Assembly: GCA_046590205.1 (NCBI GenBank)
Contig: JBKJTT010000088.1
Span: 1 to 64,000, forward strand
Source: DATDEW01 sp046590205
GTDB taxonomy: Bacteria; Bacteroidota; Ignavibacteria; Palsa-1295
Direction: 5' to 3'
DNA length: 64,000 bases
The notes under the pieces were generated by a model, which worked only from the letters and a program-made list of their open reading frames with translations, did no database searches and was not told the origin of the DNA. The position numbers were made by a program, and so were the translations under genes. Shown here piece by piece: positions 45,005 through 53,859 of the stretch (position 1 is the first letter of the stretch; each line of letters opens with the position of its first letter).

Positions 45005-46207
45005 TCAGTCTTTTTCAAACATCGCCCCGATTCCTTGCCCGACTCCAATGCACATTGTAGCAATGCCCCGTTTAAGTCCTTTACGACGCATCTGGTAAAG
45101 TAGTGTGCCAACTAACCTTCCGCCGCTTGCACCGAGAGGATGACCAATTGCGATAGCTCCGCCATTCGGGTTTACTTTCTCCATATCCAAACCAAGTTCA
45201 CGGATGACAGCTAAACTCTGTGATGCAAATGCTTCGTTGAGTTCGACAAGGTCAATATCGTTAATGGAGAGTCCGGTACGAGCAAGGATTTGTCGTACAG
45301 CATGAACAGGTCCCATCCCCATTGTTCGAGGTGAGAGACCTTCAACACCTGAAGCGACATATCTTCCGAGTGGTTCAATGCCGAGTTTCTTTAACATCTT
45401 CTCACTTACAACGACAACAGCACTTGCTCCGTCATTCAAGCTCGATGAGTTACCTGCCGTTACCGAACCGCCTTTGCGGAATGCGGCAGCAAGCTTCGCA
45501 AGTTTTTCCATTGATGTATCAGCGCGAGGTTGTTCATCTTTGGCAATGACAATCGGGTCGCCTTTCTTTTGCGGAATAACGACAGGGACAATCTCTTCAT
45601 CATACGCACCTGCAGTTTGCGCAGCGATAGCTTTCTGATGTGATGCAAGAGCGAATGCGTCTTGATCTTCGCGTGATACCTTCCACTGCTCTGCAACATT
45701 CTCGCCTGTCTCGCCCATTGCCTCAAGAGGGAACATCGCTTCGAGACGATTATTCGGGTAGCGCCAGCCAAGTGCTGTGTCGTATGCAGTAAGATTTCCA
45801 AAGAGAGCCGCGCCACTTACATTTTTTGGCACAGAGTATGGTGCGCGTGTCATTGATTCTACCCCGCCTGCAACTATAATATCTGCTTCACCTGCTTTGA
45901 TAGCGCGTGATGCCTGAATGATTGCATCAAGTGATGAGCCGCAAAGGCGATTGATCGTCGTCGCAGGTACTCGCTCAGGAAGCCCAGCAAGCAATACTCC
46001 CATACGTGCAACGTTACGGTTATCTTCGCCTGCTTGGTTAGCGCAGCCGATCAAGACATCGTTAATCTCGTTCGGGTCAATGCCTGCACGTTTTACTGCT
46101 TCGGCGATGACGATGCCTGCCATGTCGTCAGGACGAACATCCTTCAATGCTCCGCCATATTTCCCAAATGGTGTGCGGCACGCTGATATGATATAAGCTT
46201 CTTGCAT
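45005..46207 (-). CDS. Acetyl-CoA acyltransferase (thiolase, PcaF/PaaJ-like)
   Basis: 400 residues from ATG 46207, which overlaps the upstream stop (TAATG). Catalytic residues are visible: Cys89 in INRLCGSSLDA, His356 in AIAIGHPLGASG and Cys386 in MCIGVGQG. The RxPF start (ACRTPFGKYGGALKDVRPDD) resembles the beta-ketoadipyl-CoA thiolases of aromatic and phenylacetate catabolism, but fatty-acid thiolases are similar. It is the last of three genes for acyl-CoA metabolism with the two dehydrogenase-like genes upstream. Confidence 0.94.
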   Translation of the reverse strand: MQEAYIISACRTPFGKYGGALKDVRPDDMAGIVIAEAVKRAGIDPNEINDVLIGCANQAGEDNRNVARMGVLLAGLPERVPATTINRLCGSSLDAIIQASRAIKAGEADIIVAGGVESMTRAPYSVPKNVSGAALFGNLTAYDTALGWRYPNNRLEAMFPLEAMGETGENVAEQWKVSREDQDAFALASHQKAIAAQTAGAYDEEIVPVVIPQKKGDPIVIAKDEQPRADTSMEKLAKLAAAFRKGGSVTAGNSSSLNDGASAVVVVSEKMLKKLGIEPLGRYVASGVEGLSPRTMGMGPVHAVRQILARTGLSINDIDLVELNEAFASQSLAVIRELGLDMEKVNPNGGAIAIGHPLGASGGRLVGTLLYQMRRKGLKRGIATMCIGVGQGIGAMFEKD

Positions 46208-47055
46208 TACTCTACTGCTTTCTTACTAAATATTGTCCAATCTTTTCCACCATCACCATCAGCAATGAAACCATCCATCACTTTTCCGAGTGCAGGCATT
46301 ACCATGAGTGGCGTGTTAGCTCGTTCAGCTTCTTCTTGCATGAGGCGGGCATCTTTGCGAGCCATGAGTAATTCCCATGTTGGCGTGTCGTAGTTTTTCA
46401 TCATCAGGCGTGCGACTCGTGCTTTCATTGGAGCAGAACCCATCTGTTCAATGAAGTCTGAAATGTCTTCGACCGAAAGACCGAGTGATTTGCCAAGAGT
46501 AAATGTGTCGACCAGTCCTGCAGAAATAGCAAGGAAATTATGATTGCCAAGTAGTTTATATGCTGCAGCTATGCCCGGATCTTCGCTGATATTATCAAGT
46601 GTACCTGTCATCTTTGCAAGTTCAGGTTCAATTTTTTTAACAACTTCTTGATCTCCCGAGACAAGCATCATGCCGGTACTTTCAAGTGCATTCATTGGTC
46701 CCATAAAGACAGGGGCATGGATGTAAGTGATACCTTTTGATTTCCAGTTTGCAACTCGTTCTTTCGTGAGTGTTGCTGATGTTGTTGTATGATCTACAAT
46801 GATAACATCTTTTTCAAATCCGGGTGATGCTTGCTCAAGAATGCTATCAACGGCTACATCATCAGAGACACAGATATGAATTCGTTGCGCTCCTTTTACC
46901 GCTTCGGCAGGAGTAGCGAAAGCTTTCGCGCCGGTCTCTTCAAGTGCTGATGCCTTCGATGGAGTCCTATTCCATACGTTCACTTCTTTGCCGCGTTTTC
47001 TCATTGCTCTGACGAAATTTGAGCCGAGTAAACCCATTCCTAAAAATGCTATCAT
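46207..47055 (-). CDS. Beta-hydroxyacid dehydrogenase (HIBADH family)
   Basis: 282 residues from ATG 47055. The Rossmann motif GMGLLG (6-11) is followed by WNRTPSK, whose Arg30 suggests NADP(H). The catalytic Lys167 lies in AAAYKLLGNHNF, and the substrate region APVFMGPMNALESTGMM is conserved in shape (usual: DAPVSGG). It belongs to the 3-hydroxyisobutyrate/glyoxylate-succinic-semialdehyde reductase family. The FMGP in place of SGG is atypical, so the substrate may differ. Coupled to the thiolase by TAATG. Confidence 0.9.
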   Translation of the reverse strand: MIAFLGMGLLGSNFVRAMRKRGKEVNVWNRTPSKASALEETGAKAFATPAEAVKGAQRIHICVSDDVAVDSILEQASPGFEKDVIIVDHTTTSATLTKERVANWKSKGITYIHAPVFMGPMNALESTGMMLVSGDQEVVKKIEPELAKMTGTLDNISEDPGIAAAYKLLGNHNFLAISAGLVDTFTLGKSLGLSVEDISDFIEQMGSAPMKARVARLMMKNYDTPTWELLMARKDARLMQEEAERANTPLMVMPALGKVMDGFIADGDGGKDWTIFSKKAVE

Positions 47056-47078
47056 ACGTTTCTATTTCTTAATGCACA

Positions 47079-47747
47079 TTAATAAAACTTCTTGCCTGCT
47101 TCAGCGTTGAGTCTCAGAAGTGGGGCAATTCGATACCGTTCATGTCCATACTCAACCTGTAATGCTTCGAGTATTGCACAGATTGTATATGCTCCAATCT
47201 CATCGCACCATGCAAGCGGTCCTTTCGGGTAGTTCGTGCCGAACTTCATTGCTTGGTCTATATCTGCGCTGGTTGCAACACCCTCTTGGACTGCAAAGGC
47301 AGCTTCGTTGATGATCATTGATAACGTGCGCGGAAATATGCCTGCAACAGAGTCGCCTATATTCTCAATATCTTTTTTAAAGAGTGATTTTAACATCTCT
47401 TTATTCGACGAGACGTCTTCATGTTGAAGCGGAATAGAATACTCAATCGCTTTTTGCGAGGCAAGTTCGCTCGGTAGCATCGGTATCCCGATGACTCTCT
47501 TATATCCCGTAACATTCCTTGCTATTGCCGTTGCCGGAGCAGTGAGTGTATTCGTGATGAGAATAGCATCTTTCGATTCAAAGGAGCGAAGATTTGTGTA
47601 CTTCTCTTCGAGATCGAAGAAGAGCGTATCAATGACTAGCTCTGCACCGGACGTAACCAACTCAAGTGTCGGATGCGCCGAGAAAAACTCGGTTAGAACT
47701 CCGCCATATTGCGGCTCAGATAGTAGTGTTGCTTTCATGTATATCAT
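47079..47747 (-). CDS. 3-hydroxyacyl-CoA dehydrogenase-like protein lacking the nucleotide-binding motif
   Basis: 222 residues from ATG 47747 (ATG 47738 is an alternative), versus about 280-300 for the family. The C-terminal half matches the 3HCDH helical domain (VAGIFPRTLSMIINEAAFAVQEG, MKFGTNYPKGPLAWCDEIG). The N-terminal half resembles only the later part of the Rossmann domain (AILITNTLTAPATAIA) and lacks G-x-G-x-x-G. It may be a non-catalytic or a degenerate member that works with a partner. First gene of the unit with HIBADH-like and thiolase genes, 23 nt before the former. Confidence 0.8.
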   Translation of the reverse strand: MIYMKATLLSEPQYGGVLTEFFSAHPTLELVTSGAELVIDTLFFDLEEKYTNLRSFESKDAILITNTLTAPATAIARNVTGYKRVIGIPMLPSELASQKAIEYSIPLQHEDVSSNKEMLKSLFKKDIENIGDSVAGIFPRTLSMIINEAAFAVQEGVATSADIDQAMKFGTNYPKGPLAWCDEIGAYTICAILEALQVEYGHERYRIAPLLRLNAEAGKKFY

Positions 47748-47920
47748 TACTCATTGCATCCACTTAATTATCCTGCTGCTGGATTTGAATGCAACTCTCT
47801 CTATAAACACTACGGGAGTAGAAAACTACTCAATTATTTTCCGTCGGCGTGTATAAAATACCGCGTTCGGGTCATAGTCAATGAGTTGAACTTAGGACCA
47901 CTCAAAGACGTTATACGCCC

Positions 47921-47940
47921 GTCGTTTCGGAAGAGACGAC
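47921..47940. other. GGAA-loop hairpin just before tRNA-Lys
   Basis: GTCGTTTC-GGAA-GAGACGAC forms an 8-bp stem (one G-T pair) with a GNRA-type tetraloop, 5 nt before the tRNA start. It may be part of the precursor leader or a chance structure. Confidence 0.5.
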
Positions 47941-47945
47941 CGGTG

Positions 47946-48017
47946 GAGCTCGTAGCTCAGTGGCAGAGCATCTGACTTTTAATCAGAGGGTCGTCGGTTC
48001 GATCCCGCCCGGGCTCA
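47946..48017 (+). tRNA. tRNA-Lys (anticodon TTT)
   Basis: A 72-nt cloverleaf. The acceptor GAGCTCG (47946-47952) pairs with CGGGCTC (48010-48016, one G-T pair), discriminator A at 48017. The D arm has GCTCAGTGGCAGAGC, the anticodon stem is TCTGA/TCAGA with loop CTTTTAA and anticodon TTT at 47978-47980, and the T arm contains GGTTCGATCC. CCA is not encoded. The lipoprotein gene begins 32 nt downstream. Confidence 0.97.
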
Positions 48018-48049
48018 CTTTTTTTATTAACTATTTCCAATTAACACCA

Positions 48050-48673
48050 ATGAAACGTTACAGCATACTATCAGTAATGTTCGCACTTATGCTCGGCTTA
48101 GTCGTAGCAAGCTGCGGAACGAAGGTAGACGAGGCACTCGTCGCCGAATACAATGCAAAGAAGGCAGAAGCAGAGAAGCTCCTCATCGACGCTGAAGCCG
48201 GCAAAGAGAAAATGCACGTCGATCATGATGCATGGACAGTAAAGCTTGATGAAGCATCAAAGATCAAAGGCGTAGATACAGCCAAGATCAATGGCTTCAA
48301 AGCAGAGATCGCAAACCATAATAAAATGGTTGGTGACCTCGACCCAACGATCGACAGCATCAAGAACTACGTAGGCGCAAAGACCAGCACGAACGAAGAA
48401 TTGAAGATGGGTATCGCAGGTCTAACGACACACATCGGCGCTCTTACCTCGAACTGGAAGACGATTATGGATGCACACACCAAACTTGGTGCAGACATCA
48501 TGGCGATGTTAGCACCGGGCGTACCTGCTGCAGATGCACCAGGAGCACCAGTAAAGCCAGCAATTAAGAAGGGAACAACCAACCAGGGCGGCTCAAAGAA
48601 AGACGACGGATCAACACCTCCGACTACATCAAAGCCAGCTTCAAAGAGCGAAGGCGGAGTACCAAAGAAGTAA
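48050..48673 (+). CDS. Helical lipoprotein with Pro/Lys/Ser-rich tail
   Basis: 207 residues from ATG 48050; an in-frame longer start at 47960 lies inside tRNA-Lys and was rejected. Signal MKRYSILSVMFALMLGLVVASC with lipobox VASC. Residues 25-150 are strongly helical with heptad-like spacing (EYNAKKAEAEKLLIDAEAGKE), followed by an Ala/Pro region and a basic tail rich in Lys, Ser and Thr. It could span the envelope or bind peptidoglycan, as Lpp-like proteins do, but no known family is seen. Confidence 0.75.
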   Translation: MKRYSILSVMFALMLGLVVASCGTKVDEALVAEYNAKKAEAEKLLIDAEAGKEKMHVDHDAWTVKLDEASKIKGVDTAKINGFKAEIANHNKMVGDLDPTIDSIKNYVGAKTSTNEELKMGIAGLTTHIGALTSNWKTIMDAHTKLGADIMAMLAPGVPAADAPGAPVKPAIKKGTTNQGGSKKDDGSTPPTTSKPASKSEGGVPKK

Positions 48674-48693
48674 ATCTTCTTCAGATTGAAAAT

Positions 48694-48723
48694 AGAAATG
48701 GCGCTCTTCGGAGCGCCATTTCT
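48694..48723. terminator. Bidirectional terminator-like hairpin with UUCG loop
   Basis: A perfect 13-bp stem AGAAATGGCGCTC/GAGCGCCATTTCT with a TTCG tetraloop, between the convergent lipoprotein and murA genes. The T run is weak on both sides, so it may act partly by hairpin stability. Confidence 0.82.
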
Positions 48724-48744
48724 GGTTTTAGAGGTCTTCCCGCG

Positions 48745-50064
48745 CTATATGCGCTCGATACTCACCCCGATCCCCCGTAGCTTATCCTCGATATGTTCAT
48801 AGCCCCTCTCAACGTGATCGATACCGGTTATGATACTCTCTCCATCGGCAATAGCCGCAGCGATAAGATAGACGAATCCCGCACGAAGATCAGGGATGTT
48901 GATGTTAGCACCGCGAAGCTTGGTTGGTCCGTTGATTACGGCGGAATGGGGATGGGAAAGGGTCGTGAAGCGGCAGTCCGCCCCACCAAGGCAAGAATTA
49001 TAAAGCTGGATCTGGGCACCCATCTTTTGCAACTCCTTAACGTAGCCGAACCTGTCCTCATAAACCGTCTCATGAATTACAGATAGTCCTTCAGCTTGTG
49101 TCATCATCATGACCCATGGCTGTTGCCAGTCAGTCATGAAGCCGGGATGTACTGCAGTCTCCAGAGCAAGAGGATGCAACTTGCCTTGGTAGTAGAACCT
49201 GATGCCGTCGTCAGAGATGTCAAACCCGCCACCAGCACGACGCATTGAGTTGAGGAAGGAGAGCATAGCAGTTTGTTGGGCACCTTCGATGAAGATGTCG
49301 CCCTTTGATGCCACTGCAGCGCAAGCGAAGGATGCCGCTTCGATCCTGTCAGAGATAACATGATGCTCCGCACCAGATAGCTTCTCTACGCCTTCGATGA
49401 TGATGCGTCGGTTGGTATCGAGTGAGATGATAGCCCCCATCTTCTGCAAGAACTTGATGAGTTCGATGATCTCCGGTTCGACCGCAGCGTTGTGGATGAT
49501 TGTCGTCCCTTTTGCCAGCGATGCCGCCATGAGGATGTTCTCCGTCGCGCCGACTGATGGGAATGGGAGATGTATCTCTGCTCCGTGAAGGGAATCAGCT
49601 TTGCAGGTGAAATAGCCGTCAGCGAATTCTGTCGTAGCACCCATCTTCTCGATAGCGTCGATATGGAAATCCACGGGACGCTTGCCAATCTTATCGCCGC
49701 CGGGCATTAGTACCGATGCAGTGCCGGTACGATGTAGAAGCGGTCCGAGAAGGAGGATAGGGATACGGTTCAGACCTGCGAATCTCTCAGGGACGAGCGA
49801 TGTATTGAAGTCGGTCTCTATATTAAGCGAGCCGTTGTTATCGTCAGATAGCTCCAGTTTGGCCCCCATCGACGAGAGGATGTCTTCGGTGATCTCCACT
49901 TCACCAAGATGGACAGGGGCATTAGTGAAATGACTCTTCTGGTCAGATAAGGTGGAAGCCACCATCAGTTTAGAGATAAGGTTCTTTGTCCCGCTAATGC
50001 GTACAGTACCATTAAGCGGTTTCCCCCCAACGACTCGAAATGCTTCTTGCTTTGTTGAACTCAT
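48745..50064 (-). CDS. murA: UDP-N-acetylglucosamine 1-carboxyvinyltransferase MurA with Asp at the fosfomycin-target site
   Basis: 439 residues from ATG 50064, normal length. MurA transfers enolpyruvate from PEP to UDP-GlcNAc, the first committed step of peptidoglycan synthesis, in the cytoplasm. Visible parts are VRISGTKNLI near the start (Lys-Asn pair), ILLLGPLLHR, and the active-site loop MPGGDKIGKRPVDFHI. In E. coli the loop is PGGCTIGARP, with Cys115; here the residue is Asp124. That Cys-to-Asp change is known in mycobacteria and chlamydiae and gives fosfomycin resistance. The catalytic Arg of the loop is kept. Confidence 0.93.
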   Translation of the reverse strand: MSSTKQEAFRVVGGKPLNGTVRISGTKNLISKLMVASTLSDQKSHFTNAPVHLGEVEITEDILSSMGAKLELSDDNNGSLNIETDFNTSLVPERFAGLNRIPILLLGPLLHRTGTASVLMPGGDKIGKRPVDFHIDAIEKMGATTEFADGYFTCKADSLHGAEIHLPFPSVGATENILMAASLAKGTTIIHNAAVEPEIIELIKFLQKMGAIISLDTNRRIIIEGVEKLSGAEHHVISDRIEAASFACAAVASKGDIFIEGAQQTAMLSFLNSMRRAGGGFDISDDGIRFYYQGKLHPLALETAVHPGFMTDWQQPWVMMMTQAEGLSVIHETVYEDRFGYVKELQKMGAQIQLYNSCLGGADCRFTTLSHPHSAVINGPTKLRGANINIPDLRAGFVYLIAAAIADGESIITGIDHVERGYEHIEDKLRGIGVSIERI

Positions 50065-50095
50065 AGATACGAAAATACCGAATAGTTTTTCGTTA

Positions 50096-51109
50096 TCACT
50101 TAATTGTCACAATATCAGCCGTAGTCTTTTTGGCAATATCGTAGAGTTGGATGGACTTTACTCCGGCTGACTCTTTGGTAAGAAGCAGGAGAGTCTCTTT
50201 TGGATTTGCAATGACTTCGGATATATCCGATGCAGAAAATACATCAGCAAATGTCGTAGCATCCTTTACCGTCACAAGACCTTGCTTATAAACGAAGATA
50301 AACTTGCCATTAGTCGAGACATCAAAACGAGTTGGTAAGATGTCATCAATAGGTTTTACTTGCTCTCCGATAGTTGAAGGTGAAGACATATTGACCGATC
50401 GAAGCTCAGTTTTTCCATCACCTGATTCAAGCACAAATAGTTGTTTATTATCGCCAGAGAAGCATACTGAAGCTACTTTTTTGCCGCTAATAGGCATGTA
50501 GAGTTGATTACGTTCAGTTGTCTCGATGGTATAGATAAGGACTTCCGATGTGTTCGGTTCTTGCAGTAGGATGCGCTGCTGATCACGAGACCATGCAAGG
50601 AGCTTGAAATCTTTATCGTTAGGAAGAATTACTTCAGAAATATTTTGCGAAGCATCATAACGATAATAATCTGTTTTTGTGCCTTTTGCAGAGTAATACA
50701 CATACTTTCCGTTATACGAGGTGCCGAGCAGTTCATAGTTTACTCCTGCTTTAGATGTAGTAATATCAAGCTCTTCTGAGCCATCATTCTTTATTCGATA
50801 CAGGTGCATATCTCCGGATTCGGACGCCTTCATAATGATAATGTTTGCTCTCGAAAGTACGGGGATTGCACGAAATACAGGAGTTTCATATTTGGTCACT
50901 TCTGTAGTAATGGCGCCTTTCAACTCATATGACATGACATTCTTCACACCATTGGCGTTTGGGGCAATATAGAATATCTTCTTATCATCTTGAGAGAAGT
51001 ATGCACTAACTCCTTTATCGTCAGAGGAGCTCGGCAGCGTCTGCCAGTATTGCGCATGAACCGAGGTGCATGCGAGTAGGAAAGCAAAAAGAAAACCAAT
51101 CGTTTTCAT
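50096..51109 (-). CDS. Secreted beta-propeller-like protein (TolB-type), function unknown
   Basis: 337 residues from ATG 51109, chosen over 51181 because the signal peptide MKTIGFLFAFLLACTSVHAQ starts there and the longer frame covers the HU terminator. The mature protein has repeats such as AYFSQDDKKIFYIAPNANGVKN, LAWSRDQQRILLQEPNTSE, VCFSGDNKQLFVLESGDGK and FDVSTNGKFIFVYKQG. These resemble TolB/PD40 blades (S-x-D-x-K-x-I-x-F). It probably sits in the periplasm. No enzyme motif. Confidence 0.72.
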   Translation of the reverse strand: MKTIGFLFAFLLACTSVHAQYWQTLPSSSDDKGVSAYFSQDDKKIFYIAPNANGVKNVMSYELKGAITTEVTKYETPVFRAIPVLSRANIIIMKASESGDMHLYRIKNDGSEELDITTSKAGVNYELLGTSYNGKYVYYSAKGTKTDYYRYDASQNISEVILPNDKDFKLLAWSRDQQRILLQEPNTSEVLIYTIETTERNQLYMPISGKKVASVCFSGDNKQLFVLESGDGKTELRSVNMSSPSTIGEQVKPIDDILPTRFDVSTNGKFIFVYKQGLVTVKDATTFADVFSASDISEVIANPKETLLLLTKESAGVKSIQLYDIAKKTTADIVTIK

Positions 51110-51186
51110 AGCACGTATGCGGTATGGAATATCCCGAACGATATACAACAGGAAGTGAGTGCTTTTGTTGCAGGAAGTCAATAAAA

Positions 51187-51213
51187 AACCCGCTCTTTAT
51201 GAAAGAGCGGGTT
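51187..51213 (-). terminator. Rho-independent terminator after hup
   Basis: A 12-bp stem AACCCGCTCTTT/AAAGAGCGGGTT with loop ATG, 22 nt past the HU stop; in the minus-strand RNA it is followed by a run of six U. Confidence 0.9.
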
Positions 51214-51235
51214 ACGGTCATAAACAGAAAACAGC

Positions 51236-51511
51236 TTATTTCGCAACTGCATCTTTCAATGTCTTGCCAGCAACAAAGCGTGGTACCTTGCGGGCTGAGA
51301 TCTTGATGGCAGCACCAGTCTGGGGGTTACGTCCCATACGTGCATTACGCTTTGATACCTTGAACGTACCGAAGCCGACAAGAGCGACAGTGCCGCCTTT
51401 TTTCAAGGTCTTCGTTACGGTTTCAACTATTGCCGATATAGCGCGATCAGAATCCGCTTTCGAGAGTCCTGTCGTTTTTGAAATTGCTTCAATGAGTTCA
51501 GATTTGTTCAT
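51236..51511 (-). CDS. hup: HU-family nucleoid protein
   Basis: 91 residues from ATG 51511; the longer frame to 51673 is a leader without similarity. The canonical HU features are MNKSELIEAISKTTGLSK, VALVGFGTFKVSKRNARMGRNPQTG (beta-arm) and KVPRFVAGKTLKDAVAK. HU bends and compacts DNA as a dimer. A promoter lies at 51696-51727, so the transcript would have a leader of about 175 nt. A strong terminator follows. Confidence 0.96.
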   Translation of the reverse strand: MNKSELIEAISKTTGLSKADSDRAISAIVETVTKTLKKGGTVALVGFGTFKVSKRNARMGRNPQTGAAIKISARKVPRFVAGKTLKDAVAK

Positions 51512-51695
51512 AGAATCCTGTATGGTTAGAGAATGTAAAAAAAGTACTTGTAAAAAGATTACCCCTTTCAGATCTTCGACACAATCCCAGATGAGCAAGG
51601 AGTCACAACAACCGACTTTGCTTATGCCCCTCACTTTGGGACTGAACCTCTTCAGAACGCTTGCTACAGGCACTTCGAAGATGTATTAAGCACTA

Positions 51696-51727
51696 CAAAG
51701 ATAACATACTTTTTATGTCAATCCAAA
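51696..51727 (-). promoter_or_regulatory. Bacteroidota-type promoter for hup
   Basis: On the minus strand the sequence has TTTG (51727-51724), a 20-nt spacer and TATCTTTG (51703-51696). This fits the Bacteroidota consensus TTTG-N19-21-TAnnTTTG. A TTGACA inside the spacer is also seen. The predicted start of transcription is near 51689, about 175 nt before the HU ATG. Confidence 0.6.
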
Positions 51728-51750
51728 TAAAATCATAAAAATTATTTTCA

Positions 51751-53835
51751 TTAAAATTGAACTTCTGCTACAATACGCCCTTCAACTTGTGTATATTCCG
51801 CCCGGCTTCCGTCCGAGTGCTGTGTGCTGACAAGCCCGTACCAGCAGTAGCCATAGAGCCGAGTACCGCCATCTGTGGCTTTATCCAACGTAAGATAGAT
51901 GACTGGTCCGGTGCGTATGGTTTCCTCCTGAAGAGAAAGTGATGTGCTATTGCCTGCCGCGCTGTTTGAACTCCGTGAGATCACAAGTGCTTTGATACCT
52001 ACTCTTGCAAGGACTGGGAAGTTAGCCGTCCCTGATACAAGATGAAACAGTGATTCGCCTATAACCTCTTGTGTGCCAAGCTGGGGACGAGATGTGAACG
52101 CATCCGCATTGAACGACCCCTGTTCAGAAAGTCGGACATCAAATCGTGCTTCGATACCTGATCCAAGTGCGTTAGAGAGTTTAAATGGAATAAAAAAACT
52201 ATCTCGTATGCTCATACCGCGAATAACATAATCACGAGTGCCGGTCAGGGATGCAGTGGGAAGAAAGAAGTCGTATTGGGTATAGTTTGCAAATACTTCT
52301 CCGTAGAGTGCATTGATAATTCGTTTTGAACGATACTCAGCCGTTGTTGAAAAGGTAATAGAATTGATAGCATTGTTTTGAGCACTTCGTTCGCTTTTGA
52401 GATAGACCAAATGATTCTTTGAAAGCCGCAGGCCAGCCGATGCCAGAAATGGTGTGCTCAAACGATGCTCATATCTTACGAACGCATGGGCATATTGTTC
52501 ATCTCTATCGTCAAGGTTATCCGGGCTTGGGGTATCATAGCGATAGATTCGTGCTCCAAGTTCTCCGAAGAACGTACCTCGGTCTGATACAGGCATTGAA
52601 GCATTCGCTAATGCAGATGTTTCTTGTGAGGCGAAACTTGATGCATTTAATAACTCCGAAATGTTTTTTATTGTATGTGAGGAGCTGTTGCCGAGTTCGC
52701 TTGTTTCAAGGGTGTTATCCTCTGCGCGCTCTCGGTAGCTAATTGTAAGTGATGAATTCAGACCGGATGTACTCTTGGCGGCAATCGGCACAAGATTGAG
52801 TACAGCAGTAATACCAAAATCTGACCTTGACGTATTTGAAGGTGCAAGTGAGGTCATGTATAATGTGCCCGTAGTGTTTTGAGCCGATATCTCAAAACCC
52901 GGAGAGCGGCGGCGAATAAAGCTTGGGGCGATAAGTAACTCAAGCCTTGAAAGTAATCTGTCCTTAATAATAGGATATCGGGCTTCGTTAACTATATCAA
53001 AAAGAAATTCATTGCGTTCTTGTTTTACTACATCATTCGTATCAAGATTGAAAAAGAAGTCTCTGCGCTTGAGCGACGTGCCAACCTTGAGCATGTTCGA
53101 GCCTGATTCTCCAAAGTTTGAACGAAGTATGGCAGACACATTATCATTCCTATATACTTCATCTAAATACGAGAATCTTCTTTCGTCAATTTTTAGATTG
53201 GACTCAATGCTATTGTCTTCGTCTATTGATGTGGAAGCAAGATTAACTTGTGAGAGTAGCATGGGCCCCGAAGACCTGCCAATATTATTATTTCGTAGCG
53301 CTATGCCGCCACCTACCTGTATCGTAAAGACATTCTCAATGATACGCCTTCCGCCGGCTATAGCATACCCATCGGTAACATTTGATAAATTGGCGAAACC
53401 GCTTATCGCACTTCCGCTTTTTGAATCATTGTTATATACTGATCCGAAAATGATTGCTTCGGCGATTGTTGTTCCCGCGGTAATAGGGGAGGTTGCTTGG
53501 ATGATACCGTTGGCTTCAGAGGTGCGAGAGTCAGTTTCTTGTCGTAAACGTGATAGCCCGTCTGCTATAATGGCAACAGATGATTCAAAGTACTCTTTGC
53601 CGAAATTTAGCCGAACATTGCTCCCCCAATTATAGAGAGAAAGAGTATGCTCAAAGCCGAGCGTTATCCTATTTCCGGTAGTAGTAAGGTTAAGTGGATC
53701 CGGTATTTGAACCGATGACGGCCCTCCCGGCTCCCACCAGGAACGCACCGTCTGCGTTTGTGCAGAGAGTGCAGAGGCAAAAAAACAACAGAATATGAGC
53801 AGTACGGTCTTCAACGCTATTAGCAACCGCCGCAA
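51751..53835 (-). CDS. Outer-membrane beta-barrel protein of unknown function
   Basis: 694 residues from ATG 53835. Signal peptide ending at ALSAQ. The mature part is almost entirely alternating amphipathic strands with Ser/Thr/Asn-rich loops (GNRITLGFEHTLSLYN, SNVRLNFGKEYFESSVAI, FVRYEHRLSTPFLASAGLRLS), and it ends in RIVAEVQF, a typical barrel terminal strand. No family is recognised. It is the last gene of a unit with the DUF4249-like lipoprotein and the TonB-dependent receptor, 24 nt after the former. Confidence 0.75.
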   Translation of the reverse strand: MRRLLIALKTVLLIFCCFFASALSAQTQTVRSWWEPGGPSSVQIPDPLNLTTTGNRITLGFEHTLSLYNWGSNVRLNFGKEYFESSVAIIADGLSRLRQETDSRTSEANGIIQATSPITAGTTIAEAIIFGSVYNNDSKSGSAISGFANLSNVTDGYAIAGGRRIIENVFTIQVGGGIALRNNNIGRSSGPMLLSQVNLASTSIDEDNSIESNLKIDERRFSYLDEVYRNDNVSAILRSNFGESGSNMLKVGTSLKRRDFFFNLDTNDVVKQERNEFLFDIVNEARYPIIKDRLLSRLELLIAPSFIRRRSPGFEISAQNTTGTLYMTSLAPSNTSRSDFGITAVLNLVPIAAKSTSGLNSSLTISYRERAEDNTLETSELGNSSSHTIKNISELLNASSFASQETSALANASMPVSDRGTFFGELGARIYRYDTPSPDNLDDRDEQYAHAFVRYEHRLSTPFLASAGLRLSKNHLVYLKSERSAQNNAINSITFSTTAEYRSKRIINALYGEVFANYTQYDFFLPTASLTGTRDYVIRGMSIRDSFFIPFKLSNALGSGIEARFDVRLSEQGSFNADAFTSRPQLGTQEVIGESLFHLVSGTANFPVLARVGIKALVISRSSNSAAGNSTSLSLQEETIRTGPVIYLTLDKATDGGTRLYGYCWYGLVSTQHSDGSRAEYTQVEGRIVAEVQF

Positions 53836-53859
53836 GCGTCCTGACGTTCGGAGAAGTTC

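Noticed and set aside
47960..48049. Longer N-terminus of the helical lipoprotein
   Set aside because: Starts inside tRNA-Lys; the lipoprotein signal begins at 48050.
51110..51181. Longer start of the propeller protein at 50096
   Set aside because: The signal peptide begins at 51109.
51512..51673. N-terminal extension of HU
   Set aside because: No similarity; the HU start MNKSELIEAI is at 51511 and the upstream part is leader.
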